Below the pieces are notes generated by a model. It did no database searches. It was not told the DNA's origin and saw only the letters and a list, made by a program, of their open reading frames with translations. From an uncultured Lachnospiraceae bacterium (GTDB lineage: Bacteria > Bacillota > Clostridia > Lachnospirales > Lachnospiraceae): a stretch of 45,171 bases of DNA. Location: assembly GCA_951800685.1 (NCBI GenBank), contig CATOJY010000028.1, positions 1 to 45,171 of the forward strand. The letters are read 5' to 3'. Shown one piece after another: positions 1-8,348 of the stretch. Position 1 is the first letter of the stretch; each line of letters starts with the position of its first letter. The translations under genes were made by a program, and so were the position numbers.

Positions 1-78
1 CTCCTTCTACTGCTGTCAGGAGGACATGGAGAGTATAACACTGCTATGTGAAAGAGTAAACTCCACTTATGCAGAGGT

Positions 79-110
79 AAATTCCACCGAATTGTCTAAA
101 GGTGGAATTT
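79..110. terminator. Inverted repeat, possible terminator of an upstream gene
   Basis: A perfect 10-bp inverted repeat (AAATTCCACC at 79-88, GGTGGAATTT at 101-110) encloses a 12-base loop and is followed by an A/T-rich palindrome (AAAATT TC AATTTT, 111-124). There is no clean T-run. It could be a weak bidirectional terminator for a gene left of the window or a regulator site ahead of the lipoprotein gene. I see no coding sequence in bases 1-228. Confidence 0.35.
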
Positions 111-152
111 AAAATTTCAATTTTCGTGAGATATTCTGCGATAAAAGTTCTT

Positions 153-181
153 TTGCTTTTTTCAACTGAGTATGATAGAAT
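153..181 (+). promoter_or_regulatory. Putative sigma-A promoter for the GerMN lipoprotein gene
   Basis: TTGCTT (153-158) and TAGAAT (176-181) are separated by 17 bases, about 45 bases ahead of the coding start. The block TATGATAGAATATA (171-184) recurs exactly at 27574-27587 after spoIIIAH. Confidence 0.4.
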
Positions 182-228
182 ATAACCCGATTTAGACGAA
201 CTTGTCACAAAGAGAGTCTGGGAGGGGA

Positions 229-1011
229 ATGAAATTGAAAAAGTTGAGAAGAATAGCGCTCCTGGCAACTGCGACTGCTATGCTTCTGGCGGCTTGTAAC
301 AGTGGAGCGGGCAGAAGTGTGGATTCAGGTGAGATCGTCGTTCCAGAAATGTCTTCGGAAGATCTGATCGTCAGCTCTCTGGAATACCTGCTACAGGAGG
401 AAGAGCTGGCAGAAGAAGCGGAGGAGTCTTTGGAAGAAGAACCTCAGGATGTAGAAGAAGATAAGAATGGTGCGCAACTGGCGCAGCCAAGGCAGGAATA
501 TGAGCCGGAAGAAAATGAAGCGGTGATCTATTATGGTCATGCGGGCTCGTATGATCTGAAGCGGGAAGTGATCCAGTTAGAAGAGAAGACGGCAGAAGAG
601 TTGTTGGATGCTCTATCGAAGCATAATATTGTGTCTCTGGATACGAAAGTGCTTTCTTTTGAAGAGAAAGAGAAGGCAGGGGAGAAGGTATTGCACCTGG
701 AGCTTTCCAGAGCGGCCGGAGAGTATTTGAAGACGATGTCCAGGGAAGCGGAGTGTATTATTGTAGCGTCGGTGGTCAACACGTTCCTGGAAAATTATGA
801 GGCTGACGGAGTTTACATAGCGGTAGATGGGAAGCCGCTTCACACCAAGAATGCCGAGTACGCAGAAGCGCTGCCAAAGTGTACTCCAGAGGAGTTGCTG
901 GAGAGGATCGCTTTGCTGGAGGAGTTAGGTGTGGCGGAAGAGATGCAGGAAGCGGGGACAGGAGATGCACAGGAAACAGAGACGGCAGTCGATGAAATTG
1001 AGGACATGTAA
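229..1011 (+). CDS. GerMN-domain lipoprotein
   Basis: A 260-residue secreted lipoprotein. The N-terminus has a KLKK/RR charged patch, a hydrophobic run and a lipobox LAAC, so the mature protein would start at Cys23 and be anchored on the outer membrane face. A long acidic linker (roughly residues 50-95, rich in Glu) follows. The C-terminal half fits the GerMN domain of GerM-type proteins: a strand ending LELS, then an acidic/helical stretch with a VVNTFLENY segment and a strand of the form VxIAVDGKPL. GerMN proteins act in sporulation, germination or cell-wall processes, but the exact role of this one is not known. ATG229 is preferred over the upstream TTG202 because GGAGGGG (221-227) lies between them. 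The spacing to 229 is short, so TTG235 is also possible. No operon partner is evident. Confidence 0.75.
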   Translation: MKLKKLRRIALLATATAMLLAACNSGAGRSVDSGEIVVPEMSSEDLIVSSLEYLLQEEELAEEAEESLEEEPQDVEEDKNGAQLAQPRQEYEPEENEAVIYYGHAGSYDLKREVIQLEEKTAEELLDALSKHNIVSLDTKVLSFEEKEKAGEKVLHLELSRAAGEYLKTMSREAECIIVASVVNTFLENYEADGVYIAVDGKPLHTKNAEYAEALPKCTPEELLERIALLEELGVAEEMQEAGTGDAQETETAVDEIEDM

Positions 1012-1028
1012 GGAAGAAACAGCTGTAT

Positions 1029-1079
1029 CTGGCGTGCAGGCATAGCCATGCATTGAGGCGCTATATCGGGATTCGCCAG
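1029..1079. repeat. Imperfect inverted repeat in intergenic DNA
   Basis: CTGGCG (1029-1034) and CGCCAG (1074-1079) close a 51-base segment that contains a second imperfect hairpin around GGCATAGCC. It lies between the lipoprotein gene and the DUF4125 gene and has no T-run. It may be a 3' structure of the lipoprotein mRNA. Confidence 0.25.
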
Positions 1080-1179
1080 TCAGGAAAGAATCGTAAGTAA
1101 TGCAGAAGGAACGATAGAAACATAGATCAGAAAAGATACAGGCACAATGGAATGGAAGTGTGCAGAGGAGAGAAGGCAT

Positions 1180-1809
1180 ATGGCAGAAATCAGTGAGCGG
1201 GAACAACTTATTTTTGAAGTGGCTCAGACAGAATGGGATATGTTTCAACATGTCTATAATACAGGAGGCAGGGCATCTTGTCAGGATGATCCGGATACTT
1301 TCTTTAAGATGCGGATGAGCCAGTGGATGGTTTACTCGGATGAAGTGCTTCACAGTTATCTGGAGGATTGTGCGAAAGCTTTGGAAGAGGGCAGAAATCT
1401 CATGTTTGAGAAATATGGGAGGATGATGGAGAGCACCTTTCCAGAGGAATACGAAGAAATTAGAGAGTATCTGCCGGATGTGAAAGATAAATTGGAGATC
1501 GTTGAGAAGATCGTAGGGATTAATCTGGAGTGGGATACACAGATGCTTCATGACTATCCAAATCTGCGGAATAGAGGAAGGGTGCACACAACTGCGCAGG
1601 ACAGCATTATGGCGGGATCTTCCATGGAAAGTTATCTCCGCGGGGAATTATTGTCCTATTCGGTACATACGCTGGAACTGATCTGTCAGGAGACGGTTAC
1701 AGCATATGAGAAAGGTGAGAGTCTGTTGAAACAGACCATTGCCAATGAAACGCTTTTTTATGGTTATACTTCTTTGGAGGAAGCGGAAGAAAAACATGCC
1801 GCGTCTTGA
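1180..1809 (+). CDS. DUF4125 family protein
   Basis: A 209-residue soluble protein without signal peptide or membrane segment. The run GGRASCQDD followed by FFKMRMSQWMVY, the block KYGRMMESTFPEEY and the later SYLRGELLSYS are the features by which I recognise the DUF4125 family, which is of unknown function and common in Lachnospiraceae. The start is set at ATG1180, where AGGAG (1166-1170) sits nine bases upstream; an in-frame ATG at 1147 lacks a good ribosome binding site. It is probably monocistronic, since a strong terminator follows at 1932. The conserved Cys, Asp and Glu residues suggest an enzyme, but no function can be assigned from sequence alone. Confidence 0.72.
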   Translation: MAEISEREQLIFEVAQTEWDMFQHVYNTGGRASCQDDPDTFFKMRMSQWMVYSDEVLHSYLEDCAKALEEGRNLMFEKYGRMMESTFPEEYEEIREYLPDVKDKLEIVEKIVGINLEWDTQMLHDYPNLRNRGRVHTTAQDSIMAGSSMESYLRGELLSYSVHTLELICQETVTAYEKGESLLKQTIANETLFYGYTSLEEAEEKHAAS

Positions 1810-1920
1810 TCATTGTACGTAGAAAGCCGGGCAGCGCTGCGACCAGTAGGTGTATGCTGCCTGGCTGTAAGAAGAATGTTTTGCCACACAAGGTGAATCG
1901 CGGGAGCAAAACGGTAACAA

Positions 1921-2625
1921 TCAGAAATGCAAGCGTCTGCGCACTTCATTGCGCAGGCGTTTTTTTGCGAGGATGGTGATCAGTGCAAAATCGATGATAA
2001 CGCAGACTGTCAGTACAACGGCAGACCAGGTGATGCGGTAAGGGCGCTCTAGGATATGTTTGATCAACAGTTCCAGGGAAACGCAGAAGGCAGGGATCTC
2101 TACAAAAATACATAAAGCGCAGGAGAGAATGGTCAAAGGAATAAATTTGGACAACAGCGGAAAACATTCCGCACAGAGTGTCAAAAGCACAACGATGGGC
2201 AGACCAAGCTGCCAGAACCACCGGGTGGAGGAGGTTAAGAAGCTGATCAGGAACAGATAGATCACTACCGATACGCCGTCGGCAAGCAAGGAGAGGTAGA
2301 TCGGCGTCTTGCTGTAGAAGATTGCGGGAAAGGTAAACACGAAGAGGCAGATACAACAGCCGACCACAACCAAGGACCATAGGGAAGAATCAAACACGAG
2401 CAGATTCAGCAGAAAGCAGGTTATACTGGTGGCGCCCAAAACGACGGATAGAAGAATGCCCAGATCCTTTCGCTTTACCACTTCTACCTGTCCTTTTTGG
2501 GAAGGGTAAGGAGAAGATGGAAAATCTTTGTTTAGTAATTTGGGATTAATAACAGGCGTGTGGCAAAGAGGGCATTCCTTTAAAGATGCTTCCAATTCGA
2601 CACCGCAGTTTACACAGTAGGACAT
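1921..2625 (-). CDS. Zinc-ribbon six-helix membrane protein (DUF6320-like)
   Basis: A 234-residue integral membrane protein. Residues 4-21 form a zinc ribbon (C4-x2-C7 ... C18-x2-C21). A short polar linker precedes about six hydrophobic helices (from about residue 54 to 225), ending in a basic tail. This layout matches the DUF6320-type proteins found beside condensation-fold acyltransferases in Lachnospiraceae; the family name is from memory. The start at 2625 has GAGGAG eight bases upstream on the minus strand. The gene follows the acyltransferase gene by 58 bases in the same direction and is probably co-transcribed with it. It may supply a membrane partner or acyl donor/acceptor handling for that enzyme, which is inference. 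Its 3' end overlaps the terminator of the convergent gene. Confidence 0.7.
   Translation of the reverse strand: MSYCVNCGVELEASLKECPLCHTPVINPKLLNKDFPSSPYPSQKGQVEVVKRKDLGILLSVVLGATSITCFLLNLLVFDSSLWSLVVVGCCICLFVFTFPAIFYSKTPIYLSLLADGVSVVIYLFLISFLTSSTRWFWQLGLPIVVLLTLCAECFPLLSKFIPLTILSCALCIFVEIPAFCVSLELLIKHILERPYRITWSAVVLTVCVIIDFALITILAKKRLRNEVRRRLHF
1932..1966 (+). terminator. Rho-independent terminator of the DUF4125 transcript
   Basis: A 12-bp stem (AGCGTCTGCGCA 1932-1943, TGCGCAGGCGTT 1950-1961, with one A-C mismatch) with a six-base loop is followed by a seven-T run (1960-1966). It works in the plus direction only and lies inside the last codons of the convergent minus-strand gene that ends at 1921. 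Confidence 0.85.
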
Positions 2626-2683
2626 ATTATTCTCCTCTATTCAGCAGCTTCATGATCTGCTGTCTTTCTTATATGATAGTTGT

Positions 2684-4021
2684 TTAGGAATATGTTCCAG
2701 GTTTCCGGTTACTCTCGATCTTTACATGAATTCCGTCCTGTACCAGTTTACGGAAAAAAAAGCGTTCTACGTCGGCTTCTACGATGCTGCTGGCGAAATT
2801 GATTGTCAAGATATCCTCGAAACTGATAATGGCGCAGTTAGTACGGGAAGAAAAGGGCTGTCCCATATAGATATCGAACCGTTCAATATAAGGCTTCATA
2901 TCCTTTGGGACAGGAAGGGCGCCCATGTTGGTCAGACCAGCAGAGGAATTTTTGTCCTGTACTTTGGTATAGAAGGTACGGACCACAAAATCCTTGATAA
3001 AAAGAGGAACCACGCGGATGAAAGGGTTGCGTTGTGTGGCGGCGTTTGTGGTGATATCGCCACGCAAAAATTTGTCATTTATATAATAACGCATGTAATG
3101 ATGTATGTGTTCCACAATTTCTTCAAATTTATACTCACCAAGCCGCGGATCAATGGAAGGATAGACCATTGTGATGAAATTGCGCAGGGTCTTTGAGGGA
3201 AAGAAGCGGCGCAGATTTACCGGCATAGCAATTCTGACTGGACGCAGACGCAGATGGAAATCGGCAGACTGTTTCTGCAGCAGTGCATAGAGCAAAACGG
3301 CGTTTAAATATTCGGTGATGCTTGCGTTGTATTGTTTGGCAACGGTCATAACCTCTTTGACAGAAAGTATACCATCTATGATATTCAGTGTATAGAAAGG
3401 CTCTTTTGTGCCCCGGATCCGGTAGGTTTTTTCGGCGGGGCGAGGCGGGCATACCTGGGCATTGGCGTAGCGCATGTAGGCGTCTTCCAGCTCTTCCGGG
3501 TCTGGGTCAGAGCCAATGTCAAGCACGAACCCTTCGGGTTTGATGGGATGCCCAAGCAGCCCAAGATAAGAAGCGGTCAGCGTCTGTAATAGACACATGC
3601 CGCCAGTGCCGTCACCGAGACAGTGGTGAGCTTCCAGAGCAATGCGGTGTCCGTAGTAGTAGACCCGGACAAGATAACGGTTGTTTCCCTTGAATGGCAT
3701 AGGCATACAAGGATTTTTGATATCTTCCATGACATAGGGACCAGGTCGGTTGTTTGGTTCTAAATAACGCCAGAATAAACCCTTACGGATCGCTACTTTG
3801 TAGGTAGGAAACCTTGGCAAAGTCTGATCTAAGGCTTTCTGGAGAAGAACAGGATCAATCGCTTCCTTTAACACCACAGACAGGCGGTAAACAGAGGAGA
3901 AATCTTTTCTTTGCAGGGTAGGATAGACTATGGCTGATAGATCCAACTTGTACCAGACATCTTTTTTACTTTTGCTGGATTGCTTCGGTGTTTGTGCGCT
4001 ACTGTGTGGATGTTTAGCCAT
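2684..4021 (-). CDS. Alcohol acetyltransferase-like condensation-fold enzyme
   Basis: A 445-residue protein of the chloramphenicol-acetyltransferase/condensation-domain superfamily. The catalytic signature HHxxxDG is visible at residues 132-138 (H132, H133, D137, G138), followed by GTGG. The first 20 residues are a Ser/Lys-rich polar tail. The overall look (N-terminal half ending with the HH motif, C-terminal half ending with a weak FASS strand) fits proteins annotated as alcohol acetyltransferase or wax-ester-synthase-like acyltransferases, which transfer an acyl group from CoA or a carrier to an alcohol or amine. The substrate is unknown. The start at 4021 has AGGAGG upstream on the minus strand. 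The zinc-ribbon membrane protein gene lies just downstream, and an esterase-type hydrolase is transcribed divergently. Confidence 0.75.
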   Translation of the reverse strand: MAKHPHSSAQTPKQSSKSKKDVWYKLDLSAIVYPTLQRKDFSSVYRLSVVLKEAIDPVLLQKALDQTLPRFPTYKVAIRKGLFWRYLEPNNRPGPYVMEDIKNPCMPMPFKGNNRYLVRVYYYGHRIALEAHHCLGDGTGGMCLLQTLTASYLGLLGHPIKPEGFVLDIGSDPDPEELEDAYMRYANAQVCPPRPAEKTYRIRGTKEPFYTLNIIDGILSVKEVMTVAKQYNASITEYLNAVLLYALLQKQSADFHLRLRPVRIAMPVNLRRFFPSKTLRNFITMVYPSIDPRLGEYKFEEIVEHIHHYMRYYINDKFLRGDITTNAATQRNPFIRVVPLFIKDFVVRTFYTKVQDKNSSAGLTNMGALPVPKDMKPYIERFDIYMGQPFSSRTNCAIISFEDILTINFASSIVEADVERFFFRKLVQDGIHVKIESNRKPGTYS

Positions 4022-4084
4022 AGGGATCCGTTCCTCCTGATATTCCTGCGGGCCTCAGGTGCCTTGTTATTTGCAGCGGGATAT

Positions 4085-4113
4085 TTGACTTGTTGCTTTC
4101 TATAAAGTATCAT
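4085..4113 (+). promoter_or_regulatory. Putative sigma-A promoter for the alpha/beta hydrolase gene
   Basis: TTGACT (4085-4090) and TATCAT (4108-4113) are spaced by 17 bases in an A/T-rich divergent intergenic region (about 4085-4155). The 5' leader would be about 200 bases. The same region must also drive the minus-strand acyltransferase operon, for which I found only a weak -10-like TATGAT. Confidence 0.42.
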
Positions 4114-4317
4114 ACCATAAATATGACGTTTTATGTTACTATATTTATATCATAACGGGATAAGGAAATTGGAGCAGGGTGAGAGCAGCATTCAGAAACT
4201 CTAAGACGGCAAGGTTTGAGGGCTGGGGAAGTGAATGTTTCAGAGAGTGCCTGGTAAAGGGACATGCTCCGAGCAGATTTGGGATTCCGTTTGGCGGAAT
4301 CATGGAGGAATAGTTAT

Positions 4318-5235
4318 ATGGCGATCATAGAGAAACGGAATGCGAATCTGATGAATCTGATCAAGCGGATGCATGGTGTGGTGGAAAATGCAGACATAGA
4401 GAAGCATCGTCAGTCTCAAAATCACTTTGGCGCTTTGCTTGGTAACAGCAAAGATGTGCTGATTGAGGATGTGCGTATTAGTGACCATTCTTCTGAGGGA
4501 GATATTTTGCAAGGGGAATGGGTTTATGTAAACCGGGCGCATATGAAAAAGTATGTGATCCTTTACTGTCATGGTGGTGGTTATTCCACAGGAAGCAGGA
4601 TTTATGCCAGAACTTTGACAAGTAAGCTGGCCATGTCTACCTCTATGGATGTACTATGTTTCGATTATCGGCTAGCACCGGAGAACCCCTATCCAGCAGC
4701 CACAGAGGATGCTATGAAGGTGTGGAATTACCTAATGCTTTTGGGATATGGAGCCAGGGATGTCATTCTTGCAGGGGATTCTGCAGGCGGGAATCTGGCG
4801 CTTTCTTTGACGTTGAAACTTAAGGCGGAGAACAGGCTTCTGCCCAGAGGACTTGTGTTGATGTCACCGTGGACGGATCTCACTTCGTCGGGGAAATCCC
4901 ATGAGACGAAAGCAGAGATCGATCCGGTGCTAAATGCCGGTTATCTGAAAGAGATGATCTACAACTATGCACCCAAAGAGAATTTGACAAATCCACTGAT
5001 TTCGCCGATTTTCGGTAGTTATGCGGGTTTTCCGTCAACGTATATTCAGGTCGGAGAGAATGAGATTCTGTTGGATGATGCTATGATGCTTTACCGGAAA
5101 ATGTTAGAGGCGCATGTAGCCGTCAGGCTGGACATGTTTCCAGGGATGTGGCATGTTTTTCAAATGTCGCCTTTTAAGACGGCCTACGAGGCGATGGATA
5201 AGAACGCAGAGTTCATCTACGATATCTGCAGATAA
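4318..5235 (+). CDS. Alpha/beta hydrolase, HSL-type esterase
   Basis: A 305-residue soluble hydrolase of the hormone-sensitive-lipase family. The oxyanion-hole motif HGGG is at residues 85-88, the nucleophile elbow GDSAGG has Ser155, an acidic residue lies in the ENEILLDD segment (about 248-254) and the catalytic His is His279 (WHVF). The motif YRLAPENPYPAA is typical of the family. Such enzymes hydrolyse short or medium acyl esters. ATG4318 is chosen over ATG4264 because GGAGGA (4304-4309) lies eight bases before it. The gene is divergent from the acyltransferase operon, so one side may form esters and the other cleave them, which is inference. There is no signal peptide, so it should act in the cytoplasm. 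Confidence 0.85.
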   Translation: MAIIEKRNANLMNLIKRMHGVVENADIEKHRQSQNHFGALLGNSKDVLIEDVRISDHSSEGDILQGEWVYVNRAHMKKYVILYCHGGGYSTGSRIYARTLTSKLAMSTSMDVLCFDYRLAPENPYPAATEDAMKVWNYLMLLGYGARDVILAGDSAGGNLALSLTLKLKAENRLLPRGLVLMSPWTDLTSSGKSHETKAEIDPVLNAGYLKEMIYNYAPKENLTNPLISPIFGSYAGFPSTYIQVGENEILLDDAMMLYRKMLEAHVAVRLDMFPGMWHVFQMSPFKTAYEAMDKNAEFIYDICR

Positions 5236-5339
5236 ATTTTTCATGAAAAAAAAGGATTTTTAGAAGAAATCTAGAATAATAAGAGTAGGCACATAAAAGA
5301 AGACATGATAAGCGGATCAGGAACCAGGAAAGGCACATC

Positions 5340-6344
5340 ATGAATATACGGGAAAGTCTGGAACAGTGGGAGAAAGCGTATTTAAGCCCTTATGCTATGT
5401 TGAGCATGAATTCCAAAGGGAGGTTAAAGCCAGAGGAACAGTGTGATATCAGGGCAGTTTTCCAGAGAGACAGGGATAGGATCATACACAGCAAGTCTTT
5501 TCGACGGCTGAAAGATAAGACACAGGTTTTTTTAACACCAGAGGGAGACCACTACAGGACACGTCTGACGCATACTCTGGAAGTAAGCCAGACGGCCAGA
5601 ACGATTGCCAAAGCGCTGCAGCTGAATGAGGACTTGGTAGAAGCGATTGCACTTGGGCACGATCTTGGGCATACACCTTTTGGGCATGCCGGGGAGAGGG
5701 CGCTTGACAGAGCTTGTCCATTTGGGTTCAGACATAATGAACAGAGTGTACGGACTGTAGATCTTTTGGAGAAAGATGGTCAGGGGATCAATCTGACTAT
5801 GGAAGTGCGGGATGGCATCCTGAATCACAAAACTGCATCCATGCCAGCGACGCTGGAAGGCAGGATCGTAAGGTTTGCAGACAAGATTGCCTATATTCAT
5901 CATGATATGGATGACGCGATCAGGGGAGGTATTCTGAAAGAGTCAGACGTTCCGGAAGAGATCAGCAGCGTTGCAGGACGAAGCTGTAACCAGAGATTGG
6001 ATTATTTCATACATAATATCGTGACAAACAGCAGAAATAAAGAAGACATCTGTATGTCGCCGGAAGCGGGGGAAGCTATGCGCAGTATGCGTGAATTTAT
6101 GTTCCGCAATGTCTACCGCAATCCAATTGCCAAAGGACAGGAGAATAAGGCGGAGGGGCTGGTGGTCACTTTGTATGAATATTATATGAATCATACAGAG
6201 AAACTGCCGAAGTTCTTATACAGACTCATGGAGGAGGGAGAACCTCTGGAAAAGATTGTATGTGATTATATCGGTTCCATGACAGACCGTTTTGCCATAG
6301 CCCAATATCAGGAGATCTATATTCCGAAGACATGGCATGGATAG
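5340..6344 (+). CDS. dgt: Deoxyguanosinetriphosphate triphosphohydrolase-like protein
   Basis: A 334-residue HD-domain enzyme that cleaves dGTP (and in some members other dNTPs) to deoxynucleoside and triphosphate, limiting dNTP pools. The metal ligands of the HD fold are visible: His78 (RLTHTLEV), His107-Asp108 (GHDLGHTPFGH) and Asp181 (RFADKIAYIHHD). The N-terminal RDRDRIIHSKSFRRLKDKTQVF is the family signature. Length and layout match the shorter clostridial type, without the long insertions of the E. coli enzyme. The ribosome binding site is AGGAAAGG before ATG5340. dnaG follows after 42 bases, and the dgt-dnaG-rpoD order is common in Clostridia, which supports the assignment. Confidence 0.92.
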   Translation: MNIRESLEQWEKAYLSPYAMLSMNSKGRLKPEEQCDIRAVFQRDRDRIIHSKSFRRLKDKTQVFLTPEGDHYRTRLTHTLEVSQTARTIAKALQLNEDLVEAIALGHDLGHTPFGHAGERALDRACPFGFRHNEQSVRTVDLLEKDGQGINLTMEVRDGILNHKTASMPATLEGRIVRFADKIAYIHHDMDDAIRGGILKESDVPEEISSVAGRSCNQRLDYFIHNIVTNSRNKEDICMSPEAGEAMRSMREFMFRNVYRNPIAKGQENKAEGLVVTLYEYYMNHTEKLPKFLYRLMEEGEPLEKIVCDYIGSMTDRFAIAQYQEIYIPKTWHG

Positions 6345-6386
6345 AAGACCATTGGCAAGAGACTACAGATGTAAAGAAGGGACAAG

Positions 6387-8156
6387 ATGTATTATCCGGA
6401 AGAACTGATAGAAGAAGTCAGAATAAAAAATGATATTGTCGATGTGATTTCGGGATATGTCCGTATGCAGAAGAAGGGGAGCAATTATTTTGGACTGTGT
6501 CCTTTTCATAATGAGAAATCTCCTTCCTTTTCGGTATCGCCGGCCAAACAGATCTTCTACTGCTTTGGTTGTGGAGCGGGCGGTAACGTGATCACATTCT
6601 TGATGGAATATGAGAACGCTTCGTTCCAGGAGGCATTGAAGATGCTTGCCGACCGGGCTGGGGTTAATCTGCCGGAACTGGAATACAATGAAGAAGCCAG
6701 GCAGAAGGAGAGCAGACGTGCGAAACTGTTGGAGGTCAACAAGGAAGCGGCAAGATATTATTACTATATGCTGCGGAGTCCCAGAGGAAGGACCGGGTAC
6801 CAATATCTGGCAGGAAGACAGCTTTCGGAAGAGACAATGAAGAAGTTTGGTCTAGGTTATGCGGAGGGTGCGTCTTCTGACTTGACGGCCTATTTGAGAT
6901 CCAAGGGATACGCGGATGATCTCCTGAATGAATCAGGATTGATCGCTTTCGATGAGAAGAGAGGGATTCATGATAAATTCTGGAACCGGGTAATGTTCCC
7001 GATCCAGGATGGCAATCATCGGGTAATCGGTTTCGGCGGACGCGTGATGGGGGATGCCAAACCGAAGTATCTCAATTCACCGGAGACCATGATCTTTGAC
7101 AAAAGCCGCAATCTGTATGGACTGAATTTCGCAAGGGCATCCCGGAAGGGAAATATCATTCTATGTGAAGGGTATATGGATGTGATTGCCATGCACCAGG
7201 CGGGATTTACCCAGGCGACAGCTTCTCTGGGTACGGCTTTTACCACAGGGCAGGCCAGTCTGCTGCGGCGGTATACGGATGAGGTATTGCTTGCTTATGA
7301 CAGTGACGGTGCGGGTGTCAATGCAGCGCTTAGGGCCATTGGCATTCTGAAAGCGTCTGGCTTGCGGGGCAAGGTGATTGATATGCGGCCGTACAAGGAT
7401 CCGGATGAATTCATGAAGAATTTGGGGGCGGAGGCCTTCCAGGAAAGGATCAATCAGGCGCAGAACAGCTTCTTTTTCGAGCTGAGTGTATTGGAGAAGG
7501 AGTATCATATGGAAGATCCTGAATCCAAGACGGCTTTTCACAGAGAGATTGCGAAGAAGCTGTGCAGCTTTGAGGAAGAGGTGGAGCGGGAGAATTATAT
7601 TGAGTCGGTAGCGCAGAAGTATCACATCGGTTTCGAGAATCTGCGGAAACTGGTGAGTGGTTATGCAGCCAGGACAGGACTTGTGCAGCCAGTGACGAGG
7701 CCTAAAAGTACTGTTGCGAAGAAGAATACGCCAGAGGAGAACGCGAAGAAGTCACAGCGCCTTCTGTTAACCTGGATGACGGAGGAGCCGGAACTGTACC
7801 AGAAGATTCTGCCCTACATTAAGGCGGAGGATTTTACGGATCCGCTCTACCGGGAAGTGGCGGATAAGCTGTTCCGTGATCTGGAACAGGGAATCTATCA
7901 GCCGGCGGCGATCGTCAGTGCTTTTGAAGAGGAGCAGGAGCAGCGGGCAGTAGCAGAGATTTTTAATACCCAGCTTGAGGAGATTAGTACACCGAAAGAA
8001 CGGGAGAAAGCATTTCACGATATTCTTTATGCTGTGAAGAAGAACAGTTTTGAATATTATTCTGGCAGGATGGGATCTGATATGAATGCTTTGAGTCAGG
8101 TTATATCAGGCAAAAAAGCGCTGGAAGAACTTAGTAAAACGCATATTTCCCTGTAA
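6387..8156 (+). CDS. dnaG: DNA primase
   Basis: A 589-residue primase that makes RNA primers at the replication fork. The N-terminal CHC2 zinc finger is at residues 38-62 (C38, H41, C59, C62). The TOPRIM core has the catalytic Glu261 (LCEGYMDVIAMHQAG) and the DSDG metal site (Asp305, Asp307). The C-terminal region (about residue 440 onward) is the DnaB-helicase-interacting domain. The length is normal. Ribosome binding site AAGGGA precedes ATG6387. It sits between dgt and rpoD, the usual macromolecular-synthesis operon arrangement. Confidence 0.97.
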   Translation: MYYPEELIEEVRIKNDIVDVISGYVRMQKKGSNYFGLCPFHNEKSPSFSVSPAKQIFYCFGCGAGGNVITFLMEYENASFQEALKMLADRAGVNLPELEYNEEARQKESRRAKLLEVNKEAARYYYYMLRSPRGRTGYQYLAGRQLSEETMKKFGLGYAEGASSDLTAYLRSKGYADDLLNESGLIAFDEKRGIHDKFWNRVMFPIQDGNHRVIGFGGRVMGDAKPKYLNSPETMIFDKSRNLYGLNFARASRKGNIILCEGYMDVIAMHQAGFTQATASLGTAFTTGQASLLRRYTDEVLLAYDSDGAGVNAALRAIGILKASGLRGKVIDMRPYKDPDEFMKNLGAEAFQERINQAQNSFFFELSVLEKEYHMEDPESKTAFHREIAKKLCSFEEEVERENYIESVAQKYHIGFENLRKLVSGYAARTGLVQPVTRPKSTVAKKNTPEENAKKSQRLLLTWMTEEPELYQKILPYIKAEDFTDPLYREVADKLFRDLEQGIYQPAAIVSAFEEEQEQRAVAEIFNTQLEEISTPKEREKAFHDILYAVKKNSFEYYSGRMGSDMNALSQVISGKKALEELSKTHISL

Positions 8157-8187
8157 TACGGGTAAGCTATTCGCAATAAGAATAACA

Positions 8188-8222
8188 TATGGTAAACGGC
8201 AAATAATTTTTGATTTACCATA
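8188..8222. repeat. Inverted repeat between dnaG and rpoD
   Basis: TATGGTAAA (8188-8196) and TTTACCATA (8214-8222) form a perfect 9-bp stem with a 17-base loop and no T-run. It could be an operator or an mRNA processing hairpin between dnaG and rpoD, a position where E. coli has both processing and an internal terminator. Its function here is not known. Confidence 0.4.
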
Positions 8223-8348
8223 AAACCGGAACTTTCCACGTCCTGGATGGTCAGGAAGAAAAGGAGCAGGGATAAACATAGATTGGCAGCTTTCCTTTGC
8301 AGTTGACAGGAGGAGGCCGCCTGAAACATAGGAAGGATGGGCCACATA

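Noticed and set aside
925..1587. 220-codon minus-strand frame spanning the DUF4125 start
   Set aside because: It overlaps two real genes, is rich in His/Cys/Phe as expected for the antisense of Glu/Lys-rich coding, and has no domain.
2726..3196. 156-codon plus-strand frame opposite the acyltransferase gene
   Set aside because: The opposite strand has an intact HHxxxDG enzyme of normal length; the plus frame has no domain or ribosome binding site.
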